Shown here piece by piece: positions 1 to 6,890 of a stretch of DNA of 40,095 nt (position 1 is the first letter of the stretch; each line of letters begins with the position of its first letter). This DNA is from Pirellulales bacterium (GTDB lineage: Bacteria > Planctomycetota > Planctomycetia > Pirellulales > Thermoguttaceae). The stretch spans positions 1 through 40,095 of the forward strand of contig JADLEL010000122.1 in NCBI GenBank assembly GCA_020846145.1. Reading direction: 5' to 3'. The notes under the pieces are model-generated. The model ran no database searches. It was not told the origin of the DNA and saw only the letters and a list, made by a program, of their open reading frames with translations. Made by a program: the position numbers and the translations under genes.

Positions 1-127
1 AAACATGGACCTGTCCCCTTCCTGCGGCGAGAGGGGGACAGTCCCATTTTCGCGGCGATTAAGCACTTTTGCGGAACCATCATCTTTTGCGCCGCGAAAA
101 TCGGGACAGTCCCCTGTGAACGGTTAC
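1..127. repeat. Dispersed double-hairpin repeat, copy 1 (5' part outside window)
   Basis: The first 127 bases match the 3' two-thirds of elements at 4599-4803 and 9574-9771. It holds the block GGGGGACAGTCCCATTTTC, its inverted partner CGAAAATCGGGACAGTCCCC, and the shared 3' terminus GTGAACGGTTAC at 116-127. No coding sequence is visible. The left hairpin lies before the window start. It sits just upstream of a nucleotidyltransferase-like gene. Confidence 0.9.
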
Positions 128-238
128 AAATAAGCGATGTGCGTTATCAACGTCTTGCATCCAAATCAAAAACTGTACTTTATGACGGTTATTTCGGCTC
201 ATTCGGCTACTTCGGCATCCAGTTGGGAGCGATACCTC

Positions 239-787
239 ATGGCGTTGGAAGATGTCGATCTGCGTTTACAGCGGATTTGCCGCGCCTTGGAGAAAGCCGG
301 CGTACCCTTCGCGTTAGTGGGGGGACAAGCCGTGGCGATCTGGGTCGCTCAGAGAGAACCGGCCGCCGTGCGAACCACCAAAGATGTGGATATTCTCCTC
401 AATCGCGAGGATCTCCCCAAGGCAAAAGCGGCGGCGCACTCCGTCGAGCTCGATTTTTTCGAGGTTTTAGGCGTGGGAATGTTTCTCGAACGCAACGATC
501 CCAATCCGCGCAAGGCGGTGCATATCGTTTGGTCCGGCGAAAAGGTGCGCCCGGAGTACGAATTGCCATCGCCCAGGGTCGAGGAGCGAATCGAAATTTC
601 GCCCGGCATATTCGTGGTCGATTTGCCCGGTTTGGTGCGGATGAAACTTTTGTCCTATCGCGATCAGGACCGCGTTCATCTGCGCGATATGATCGAAGTC
701 GGATTGATCGACCGCGGCTTTTTCGAATCGCTCTCTCCTTCGCTCGTCGCGCGTTTGGAACCGTTATTGACCGAAGCCGGAAGATAA
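239..787 (+). CDS. Nucleotidyltransferase-fold protein (MNT/AbiEii-like)
   Basis: A 182-residue protein. After a helical start it shows FALVGGQAVAIW, then about 20 residues on TTKDVDILL. This is the Gly-Gly...Asp-x-Asp arrangement of the minimal nucleotidyltransferase fold seen in AbiEii, MNT and aminoglycoside nucleotidyltransferase relatives. The C-terminal part (LVRMKLLSYRDQDRVHLRDM) resembles the helical tail of such proteins. I chose ATG 239 because GGGAG lies about 10 bases upstream; in-frame ATGs at 137 and 182 would add 34 or 19 low-complexity residues. No partner HEPN or AbiEi gene adjoins it, so an antitoxin or toxin role is only a possibility. It reads toward glmM with a 48-base gap. 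Substrate is unknown. Confidence 0.75.
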   Translation: MALEDVDLRLQRICRALEKAGVPFALVGGQAVAIWVAQREPAAVRTTKDVDILLNREDLPKAKAAAHSVELDFFEVLGVGMFLERNDPNPRKAVHIVWSGEKVRPEYELPSPRVEERIEISPGIFVVDLPGLVRMKLLSYRDQDRVHLRDMIEVGLIDRGFFESLSPSLVARLEPLLTEAGR

Positions 788-835
788 TGTTAATGTTATT
801 CGGTTAACGAACATCACATTTCTTGGGGTTGTCTC

Positions 836-2179
836 ATGCCAGAACCGATCATCAGCGTTTCGGGATTGCGGGGAATCATCGGCGAGACGCTCACGCCGGA
901 AGTCGCCATTCGCTATGCCGCGGCGTTCGCCGATTGCGTTCCGCCGGGCGATTTCGTCCTCGGCCGCGATTCCCGCCCTTCGGGCAACATGCTCGCCCAA
1001 GCCATTCAGGCCGGATTGCAGGCCGTGGGGCGCAACACCATCGACGCGGGCATCGTCGCCACGCCCACCCTGGGCATCCTGGTGCGAAAATACCAGGCCG
1101 CCGGCGGCATTCAAATCACCGCCAGCCACAATCCCGCGCCCTACAACGGACTCAAACTCTTTACCGCCGAGGGCCGCGTCATCCCCGCCGAGCCGGGCCA
1201 AAATGTGCTCGAACGCTATCGCGGGGGTAAACCGGCATGGTGCGATCACGCGCGGCTCGGCCGCGGATTCACTTGCGAAGACTCGGTAACCGCCCACCTG
1301 ATCGCCGTGCTCGACACGGTCGATGCCGTACGCATTCGCCAGCAGCATTTCCGCGTCGTGCTGGACTCGAATCGCGGCGCGGGCAGCGTCTTGGGCCGCC
1401 GTTTGATGCACGAATTATCCTGCCGCGTAACGGTGCTGGGCGGGGAACCGGACGGCCAATTCGAGCATCTGCCCGAACCGACCGCCGAAAATCTCGCCGG
1501 CGTGCTCGCCGCCGTGCCCGACAACCGCGCGCAAATCGGCTTCTGCCAGGACCCCGACGCCGACCGGCTGGCCGTGATCGACGAGAACGGCCGCTACTTG
1601 GGCGAGGAATATACGCTGGCCCTGTGCGTCGATCACGTTTTGCGGCAAAAGAAGGGTCCGATCGCCGCCAACTGCGCGACCAGCCGCATGTCGCAGGATA
1701 TCGCCCTTCGCCACGGCGCGGCATATTGCCGCGCGGCCGTGGGCGAAGCGAACGTGGTCGATGCGATGCTCAAGCACAAGGCGCTCTTCGGCGGCGAAGG
1801 CAACGGCGGGCCGATCGATCCGCGCGTGGGGCTGGTCCGCGACAGTTTCGTCGGCATGGCGATTCTCCTGGACGCAATGGCGGCGCGGAATCAAAAAATC
1901 AGCGAGATGGCCGACGAATTGCCGCGCTATGAAATCGTGAAGACGAAGATTTCGCTGCCCGGCGAAAAGATACCCGCCGCGCTCTCCGCCCTCGAAAAGC
2001 GATTTCCCGAAGCCAAATCCGACCGCCTCGACGGCTTGCGCCTCGACTGGAAAGACCGCTGGCTGTTGGTCCGCGGCAGCAACACCGAGCCGATCGTCCG
2101 CGCCATTGCCGAAGCGCCGACCGAAGTAGAAGCCCAATCGCTCTGCAAGGCGGCCGCGGAGGTATTGGCTGGCGTTTAG
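836..2179 (+). CDS. glmM: Phosphoglucosamine mutase / phosphomannomutase family enzyme
   Basis: A 447-residue alpha-D-phosphohexomutase, moving phosphate between C6 and C1 of a hexose phosphate in the cytoplasm. The four family landmarks are in order: catalytic serine loop TASHNPAPYNG (about residue 99), Mg-binding DPDADRLAVID, sugar-binding loop GGEGNGGPIDP, and phosphate-binding RGSNTEPIVRAIAEA near the C-terminus. The sugar loop GEGNGG differs from bacterial GlmM (GEQSGH) and PMM/PGM (GEMSGH) and resembles the archaeal-type GlmM group, which suggests glucosamine-6-phosphate as substrate but does not prove it. Start ATG 836 follows a short gap after the upstream gene. The last 93 bp recur at 4490-4582, so the 3' end was involved in a rearrangement. 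Confidence 0.9.
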   Translation: MPEPIISVSGLRGIIGETLTPEVAIRYAAAFADCVPPGDFVLGRDSRPSGNMLAQAIQAGLQAVGRNTIDAGIVATPTLGILVRKYQAAGGIQITASHNPAPYNGLKLFTAEGRVIPAEPGQNVLERYRGGKPAWCDHARLGRGFTCEDSVTAHLIAVLDTVDAVRIRQQHFRVVLDSNRGAGSVLGRRLMHELSCRVTVLGGEPDGQFEHLPEPTAENLAGVLAAVPDNRAQIGFCQDPDADRLAVIDENGRYLGEEYTLALCVDHVLRQKKGPIAANCATSRMSQDIALRHGAAYCRAAVGEANVVDAMLKHKALFGGEGNGGPIDPRVGLVRDSFVGMAILLDAMAARNQKISEMADELPRYEIVKTKISLPGEKIPAALSALEKRFPEAKSDRLDGLRLDWKDRWLLVRGSNTEPIVRAIAEAPTEVEAQSLCKAAAEVLAGV

Positions 2180-2262
2180 CGGGCGTCCGAAGAGGAGGAT
2201 AATGGTTCCTGACACCTTATTATGAACCCAGAACTTAAGTGTGGATCGACTGAAAGAATCAT

Positions 2263-3624
2263 ATGGGATATGACAAAAACAGACTAGCTGATTTGCTAAA
2301 GAAGATCTACAAGTTCACGGTAGAGGGTGCCGACATACAAGAATCTCCATGCAGATATAGAATAATTGGAGGAAGTGGTACAAAGATTTCCTTCGCAACG
2401 GAGAATGGCTCTTTTGAAGGCATGATCCCGGAGGGACGAGGCCCAACGCTAACCATCCTGCCGGAAGGCATGAGTGCTTATGATGAGTTTGTTTATGAGC
2501 TACAAAAGGATGAAGAGTTTCGTTACACAATTGGGAGCGGTGCCGTAGAAGAACAATTAAAGTCTTATTTGCAGCATACAAACGGACAATTGCCCAGCAA
2601 CGAAGATATTAAAGATATTGTTCGTTATAAAATCATAAAACCATTACGAGATGGAATCCAATCCTGGATTTCATTCATCCCAGTTATTAACTTGGTGGTC
2701 ACAGCCCCGTTAGAACTTGGTGATGTTACATTTGTATCGCAAGAAACAGCCTTAAGCGAATCACAGGATTTTATTCAGGAACATCAGTTTGCAGGAGATG
2801 AAGAACGTCAAGAAGAGCAGAGGCATGTTATTTCCGAGCAACTACTAAATGGTAACAATCAGTATTCTGCTTTTGCAAAAGTATTGGTTCGGTGCCACGA
2901 AAATAGGGCTGCAGAGGTCGCTGCCGATAAGGCTCTAATATCCTTGAATATCATTCGGTCACATATTCATCTCTTCCATGTCTATAACGACAAGTCCCTT
3001 ATTGGGCTGCCGTCGGAACTCCCACAAGGCTATTGGCAAGCAATCTCTTTAAGTCCGGGTGATAAACACACTTTTCACGTCCAAAATATAGTAGCTGGTC
3101 CGCTTCTTCCATTTGTTCTTGATGCACAGAAAAAAGATCATTTAACCAATACGTGTGGCCTGAAGATTATTCAAGATATCCTGGCGTTATCCAGCGAAAA
3201 AAGAAATACATTACAGTCTGCAATTATTCAGGCATTTCAAGCGTTAGGACGTGCAATAGTCGCACCTACGGTTGATATGCGATTTCTTGGATGCACTATT
3301 GCTTTAGAAAGAATGCTTATTCGTGATAACGAAGAGACTACAACGGAGCGATGGTCGGATAGATTGGCTGTTGTACTATCGAAGGATGTAGAACAGCGTC
3401 GAAGGATAGTGCAGAGAGCAAAGAAGCTTTATGAGTTGCGATCCCGTATTGTTCATGCTGCATATTCAGGTGTTTCTGAATCAGATGCACGGACTATGGA
3501 GAGGTGGGCTGTTGGTCTGATCCTGTGTACTTTGGGGCGGCAACATGAATTTACGTCTCATGAAGAGTTCTGCAAAAAGAATGATCCTCGTGAGATCGGT
3601 TTCAGTCATGTTGGTTGCGGGTAG
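2263..3624 (+). CDS. HEPN-domain protein (ApeA-like), probable defence gene
   Basis: A 453-residue protein that is visibly AT-richer, with different codon use from all its neighbours, so it was probably acquired by transfer. The N-terminal 250 residues match no domain I can name. The C-terminal third (from about residue 330) is helical and reads as an ApeA-like HEPN domain: RFLGCTIALERML, then RRRIVQRAKKLYELRSRIVHAAYSG. RSRIVH fits the R-x4-H ribonuclease signature of HEPN toxins and anti-phage effectors. ATG 2263 follows a weak GAAAG. No other defence gene is adjacent. A duplicated glmM 3' end lies on its far side at 4490-4582. It could instead be a non-catalytic HEPN protein; the domain call is by motif only. 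Confidence 0.65.
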   Translation: MGYDKNRLADLLKKIYKFTVEGADIQESPCRYRIIGGSGTKISFATENGSFEGMIPEGRGPTLTILPEGMSAYDEFVYELQKDEEFRYTIGSGAVEEQLKSYLQHTNGQLPSNEDIKDIVRYKIIKPLRDGIQSWISFIPVINLVVTAPLELGDVTFVSQETALSESQDFIQEHQFAGDEERQEEQRHVISEQLLNGNNQYSAFAKVLVRCHENRAAEVAADKALISLNIIRSHIHLFHVYNDKSLIGLPSELPQGYWQAISLSPGDKHTFHVQNIVAGPLLPFVLDAQKKDHLTNTCGLKIIQDILALSSEKRNTLQSAIIQAFQALGRAIVAPTVDMRFLGCTIALERMLIRDNEETTTERWSDRLAVVLSKDVEQRRRIVQRAKKLYELRSRIVHAAYSGVSESDARTMERWAVGLILCTLGRQHEFTSHEEFCKKNDPREIGFSHVGCG

Positions 3625-3785
3625 CAGGTTCTTGGAGTCTGTCGATTTAATCGCAGAGTGCCACTTCTATGAAAGTCTGCATCAGGTTCTCTGAACCTGG
3701 GCGGCCTTGCTGCAAGAGGCGAGAGTATGTCGTTTAATTGTTCAAACGGCCGGGTGGCACTGATGGAGGATACTGAACAGAGTGC

Positions 3786-3802
3786 CACTGGCTTTGCCAG
3801 TG
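3786..3802. repeat. Short perfect hairpin
   Basis: CACTGGC-ttt-GCCAGTG forms a 7-bp stem with a 3-base loop, about 160 bases downstream of the HEPN gene. There is no following T tract, so a terminator role is uncertain. The flanking GTGCCA/TGGCAC motifs recur in an inverted repeat at 25010-25074, which hints at a dispersed repeat family. Confidence 0.5.
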
Positions 3803-4203
3803 CCAGTGCCCTTGAGAGGTTGCCGTTCCATCGTGTTGTGCGTGAATAAGATTGCGATATTAGCGGAGATTAGCGAAAAATTAGCGGTTCCTCTTCGCCG
3901 GTCGCAACTTCTTTTCGCGTTTTCGCCATTTCGCGCCTTCGCGATCCGCTTTTGACCCCGTCCCGTCGCCGTCTTGCCCGACTGTGCCGTACCTGAACGG
4001 GTGTTTATGGCTCGACTTTCCCAACTCCACCCGCAAAAATGCCCCCAAACGATTCCAATTAAATATCGTTCTATCTCCCTGTCCCGCAACGCCTTGCGAT
4101 GAATCCGAAAACTATTTTCTGGAAAAAAGCCGCCCCTTCTGCTAAGCTGGCGTTAAAGTATCGTGCAAGATAATCCCTAGATGTTGAAAGCATGCCCTCC
4201 CCC

Positions 4204-4275
4204 CCTAAGACCCAAGACCTAAGACCTAAGACCCAAGACCTAAGACCCAAAACCCAAAACCCAAGACCAAAAACC
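4204..4275. repeat. Degenerate heptad tandem repeat, G-rich on minus strand
   Basis: About ten tandem 7-base units of the type CCTAAGA / CCCAAGA / CCCAAAA. The minus strand carries GGTTTTGGGTTTTGGGTCTT-like runs, telomere-like in appearance, with at least four GGG tracts spaced for a G-quadruplex. It lies in the gene-free part of the AT-richer patch. Confidence 0.8.
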
Positions 4276-4489
4276 AAATCGGCAACAATTCACCCGAAAA
4301 AACCTCGTTTCCTTCGAGAAATTCGCATCCCGCTCCCGCAAAATCCCCGAAAAACCTCAAAACCCGCTTGTTAAGCCGGAAGGAAAAATTCCTCGATCGG
4401 CGAAATCCTCGGAAAACATGCGTGTTTCGCGACTTCCTCCATCCGCGGCATTGCGCGAAATCGGGAAGAAATACCATGCCGGAATCGGA

Positions 4490-4582
4490 GAGCCGATCGT
4501 CCGCGCCATTGCCGAAGCGCCGACCGAAGTAGAAGCCCAATCGCTATGCAAAGCGGCCGCGGACGTGTTGGCGGGCGTTTAA
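4490..4582 (+). pseudogene. Duplicated 3' end of glmM
   Basis: These 93 bases match 2087-2179 at 87 of 93 positions, with the first 56 identical, and end in TAA where glmM ends in TAG. The translation keeps the last 30 residues of the mutase (EPIVRAIAEAPTEVEAQSL...) with one change, Glu to Asp. No upstream part of the gene is present and there is no start codon for it, so it is a remnant. Together with the intact 3' end at 2179 it brackets the HEPN gene and the gene-free stretch. The six differences mean the duplication is not very recent, or that the copy came from a related allele. Confidence 0.88.
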
Positions 4583-4598
4583 TCCGCATCGGAGATTG

Positions 4599-4803
4599 GT
4601 AAGCGTTCACGCCCCGGTCGGGGACTGGTCCATTTTTCGGCGAGATAACGTATATTGCGGACAAACGGTAGGCCGAAAACATGGACCTGTCCCCTTCCCG
4701 CGGCGCGAGGGGGACAGTCCCATTTTCGCGGCGATTAAGCATTTTTACGGCGCCATCATTTTTTGTGCCGCGAAAATCGGGACAGTCCCCTGTGAACGGT
4801 TAC
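4599..4803. repeat. Dispersed double-hairpin repeat, copy 2 (complete)
   Basis: A 205-bp element with near-perfect terminal inverted repeats GTAAGCGTTCAC (4599-4610) and GTGAACGGTTAC (4792-4803). It contains two hairpins in series. The left one pairs GGGGACTGGTCCA (from 4618) with TGGACCTGTCCCC (ending 4694). The right one pairs GGGGACAGTCCCATTTTCGC (from 4709) with the region 4767-4790. No transposase is encoded. It ends nine bases before moaC, so it sits where that gene's promoter or 5' leader should be. Confidence 0.92.
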
Positions 4804-4812
4804 GGAGGTTGA

Positions 4813-5277
4813 ATGATGGACAAGCTCTCGCACGTGGATGACGCCGGCCGGGTGAAGATGGTCGATGTGGGCGGGAAACCGCCGCAGCGCCGCGTCGCCC
4901 GGGCCGCCGGATTCATCGCGCTGGCGCCCGCCACCGTGGATTTGATACGGAAGAACCTGATTCAAAAAGGCGACGTGCTCTGCACGGCCCAAATCGCGGG
5001 CATCCAAGCCGCCAAACGCACGGCGGAACTGATCCCGCTTTGCCATCCGTTGCAGCTCGATAACGTTTCGGTGCGGCTGGAATTGACCGACGGGGGCGTT
5101 GCCGCCGAGAGCGAAATAACCTGCCTCGGACGGACCGGCGTGGAAATGGAGGCCCTGACCGCCGTGAGCGTCGCCCTGCTGACCGTCTATGACATGTGCA
5201 AGGCGGTCGATAAATCCATGCAAATCGGGGAAATTAGGCTCTTGGAAAAACGGAAATACGATGTCGAACTCGCTTGA
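4813..5277 (+). CDS. moaC: Cyclic pyranopterin monophosphate synthase MoaC
   Basis: A 154-residue protein. MoaC converts the MoaA product (3',8-cyclo-GTP) to cyclic pyranopterin monophosphate, the first stable intermediate of molybdenum cofactor synthesis. Family signatures are clear: KGDVLCTAQIAGIQAAKRT, then LIPLCHPLQLDNV (the conserved PLCHP) and GRTGVEMEALTAVSVALLTVYDMCKAVDK. Length is typical. The start is one of two adjacent ATGs, with GGAGG just upstream. The stop overlaps the next gene by 17 bases, implying coupled translation. moaA, moaD and moaE are not in the window, so the pathway must be completed elsewhere. Confidence 0.97.
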   Translation: MMDKLSHVDDAGRVKMVDVGGKPPQRRVARAAGFIALAPATVDLIRKNLIQKGDVLCTAQIAGIQAAKRTAELIPLCHPLQLDNVSVRLELTDGGVAAESEITCLGRTGVEMEALTAVSVALLTVYDMCKAVDKSMQIGEIRLLEKRKYDVELA

Positions 5278-6199
5278 AATCGTTTCGGTCAACACGTCGG
5301 CGGAGAAGGGGACGATCAAAACGCCCCAGCCCTCCGTGTGCGTCGATGCACTGGGCATCCAAGGCGACGCCCACGCCGGCCCTTGGCATCGGCAAGTGAG
5401 CGTGCTGGGCGTGGAAAGCATCGAACGATTCGCGGCGCAGTCGAACATCGCGCTGCGGCCGGGCGCGTTCGGCGAGAACCTCACCGTGCGCGGACTGCCC
5501 GCCAATGGAGCCGTCCTGCTCGACCGCTTCGCGCTGGGCGGCGTGGAGTTGGAAGTTACGCAAATCGGCAAGGAATGCCACGGCGCGGGCTGCGCGATCT
5601 TTCACCAGGTCGGCAAATGCGTGATGCCGGCCGAAGGTCTTTTTTGCCGCGTCCTGCAAGGCGGCCAATTGCGGCCGGGCCAACGCGGCCGATATTTTCC
5701 GCGCAATTTGCGAGTTTGGATCGTCACACTCAGCGATCGGGCCGCCGCCGGCGTTTATCGGGATCGCTCCGGACCGCGGATCGTGGAACTAATGCGGCAA
5801 TTCTGCGCGGAGCATCGCTGGGAGGTGGAATTCGAAACGGCGCTGCTGCCGGACGACTCCGAGCAACTTCGCTTAAAAATCGCGGCGGCCGCGGCGGCGA
5901 ACGCCGACGCGATTTTCACCACCGGCGGCACCGGAGTCGGCCCGCGGGACATTACGCCGGAGGTCGTGGCGCCGCTCTGCGAAAAACTCATCCCCGGCAT
6001 CATGGAAAACATCCGCCTGAAGTTCGGCGCGGATCATCCGAACGCCCTGCTTAGCCGTTCGATCGCGGGCGTCATCGGCCGCACGCAAATCTACACGCTA
6101 CCCGGCAGCGTCCGCGCGGTCGAGCAGTACCTGGGCGAAATTTTGAAAACGCTGGAGCATCTGGTTTTCACGCTCCGCGGAATCGACGCGCATCACTGA
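5261..6199 (+). CDS. MOSC - MogA/MoaB fusion protein
   Basis: A 312-residue two-domain protein of molybdenum cofactor metabolism. Residues 1 to about 147 are a MOSC domain (GIQGDAHAG near the N-terminus, KECHGAGCAIFHQVGKCVMP containing the conserved Cys), a sulfur-carrier module found in Moco sulfurases and YiiM-like proteins. Residues from about 150 are a MogA/MoaB domain (VWIVTLSDRAAAG, TTGGTGVGPRDITPEV, LPGSVRAV), which adenylylates molybdopterin before molybdate insertion. ATG 5261 overlaps the end of moaC. The 3' end overlaps mobB on the other strand by 7 bases. Standalone versions of both domains are common; here they are one chain. Confidence 0.93.
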   Translation: MSNSLEIVSVNTSAEKGTIKTPQPSVCVDALGIQGDAHAGPWHRQVSVLGVESIERFAAQSNIALRPGAFGENLTVRGLPANGAVLLDRFALGGVELEVTQIGKECHGAGCAIFHQVGKCVMPAEGLFCRVLQGGQLRPGQRGRYFPRNLRVWIVTLSDRAAAGVYRDRSGPRIVELMRQFCAEHRWEVEFETALLPDDSEQLRLKIAAAAAANADAIFTTGGTGVGPRDITPEVVAPLCEKLIPGIMENIRLKFGADHPNALLSRSIAGVIGRTQIYTLPGSVRAVEQYLGEILKTLEHLVFTLRGIDAHH

Positions 6200-6681
6200 G
6201 CGAAGAAGGCCAGTATGCGATCGGCGATGAGCGGTACGCCGCGCCGCGGCCAGACGGGAACGGTTAGCGGAAGCGCGTCGTCCGAGACCACGGCGATGAT
6301 GTCCTTAACTTCGGCCGCCAGACAACTTCCGCCGACGGACGCGCGCCAGACTTCGATTTTCGGCCCGGAGTGTTCCAGGTGCCCCTCGACCAGCACCAAA
6401 TCGCAATCGTCGAAGAGCGGCTCGAGGCGGGAGTAGAAATCGTCGCCCGGTTCGCGGGCGCGATAGACGCCGATCAACTCGCTGGTAATGATGGCCGCGG
6501 GATTCGCGCCCGCCTGGCGGTGCCGGTAGGAGTCCTTGCCCGGCTGGTCCAGGTCGTGGGCGTGGCTGCTGTGCTTGATCGAACCGACGCGCAGTCCGCG
6601 GCGGGAGAATTCTTCGATCAATTCGAGCATCAGCGCGGTCTTGCCGTGGTTCTTTCGTCCGACGATGTGGAGGAGACGCAT
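6193..6681 (-). CDS. mobB: Molybdopterin-guanine dinucleotide biosynthesis protein MobB
   Basis: A 162-residue P-loop GTPase that assists MobA in making the bis-MGD form of the cofactor, the form used by DMSO-reductase-family enzymes such as the one encoded upstream. The Walker A motif GRKNHGKT is at residues 8-15, followed by GLRVGSIKHSSHAHD and DLVLVEGHLEHSG, both typical of MobB. The open frame extends upstream to 6897 through a palindromic repeat; ATG 6681, right before the P-loop strand, is the only sensible start. It is last in the leftward gene set, separated from moeA by repeat 6746-6880. mobA is not in the window. Confidence 0.95.
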   Translation of the reverse strand: MRLLHIVGRKNHGKTALMLELIEEFSRRGLRVGSIKHSSHAHDLDQPGKDSYRHRQAGANPAAIITSELIGVYRAREPGDDFYSRLEPLFDDCDLVLVEGHLEHSGPKIEVWRASVGGSCLAAEVKDIIAVVSDDALPLTVPVWPRRGVPLIADRILAFFAQ

Positions 6682-6745
6682 GGCGAATCTATTCCGTCGA
6701 ATGAGTAGGAATGTCTTGTTAGCCTGCAATTGCCGCAATATAAAC

Positions 6746-6880
6746 AACACGGAGACACGGAGAAGAGGAATTGATGGAGATTTCTTTGCAAGGCAAAATC
6801 CGACAAAGCGTGAAATTGATTTATTTCGATATTTCCGGTTCCATAGCAGAATCTCCGTGCCCTCCGTGTCTCCGTGGTGA
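6746..6880. repeat. CACGGAG palindromic element A
   Basis: Starts with AACACGGAGACACGGAGAAG (6746-6765) and ends with an inverted counterpart, CTCCGTGTCTCCGTGGTGA (6862-6880). About 85 AT-rich bases lie between them. Related elements occur at 23732-23995 and 28067-28221. It sits between moeA and mobB and could form a long hairpin in their transcript. Confidence 0.85.
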
Positions 6881-6890
6881 TATATCGGGA

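Larger units (their letters stand above)
3625..4489. other. Long gene-free stretch after the HEPN gene
   Basis: No credible gene is seen in 865 bases. It contains an 8-bp inverted pair AGTGCCAC (3657-3664) / GTGGCACT (3754-3761), a tight hairpin CACTGGC-ttt-GCCAGTG at 3786-3802, and the heptad repeat at 4204-4275. Short reading frames here (for example 4192-4374) are translations of the repeat. Composition is mixed, and it looks like remnant or recombined DNA. Confidence 0.6.

Noticed and set aside
4204..4275. CRISPR array
   Set aside because: Units are 7 bases and contiguous, without spacers, and no cas gene is near.
4192..4374. Small frame with repeated RPKTQDL
   Set aside because: Translation of the heptad tandem repeat; no start signal and no conservation expected.
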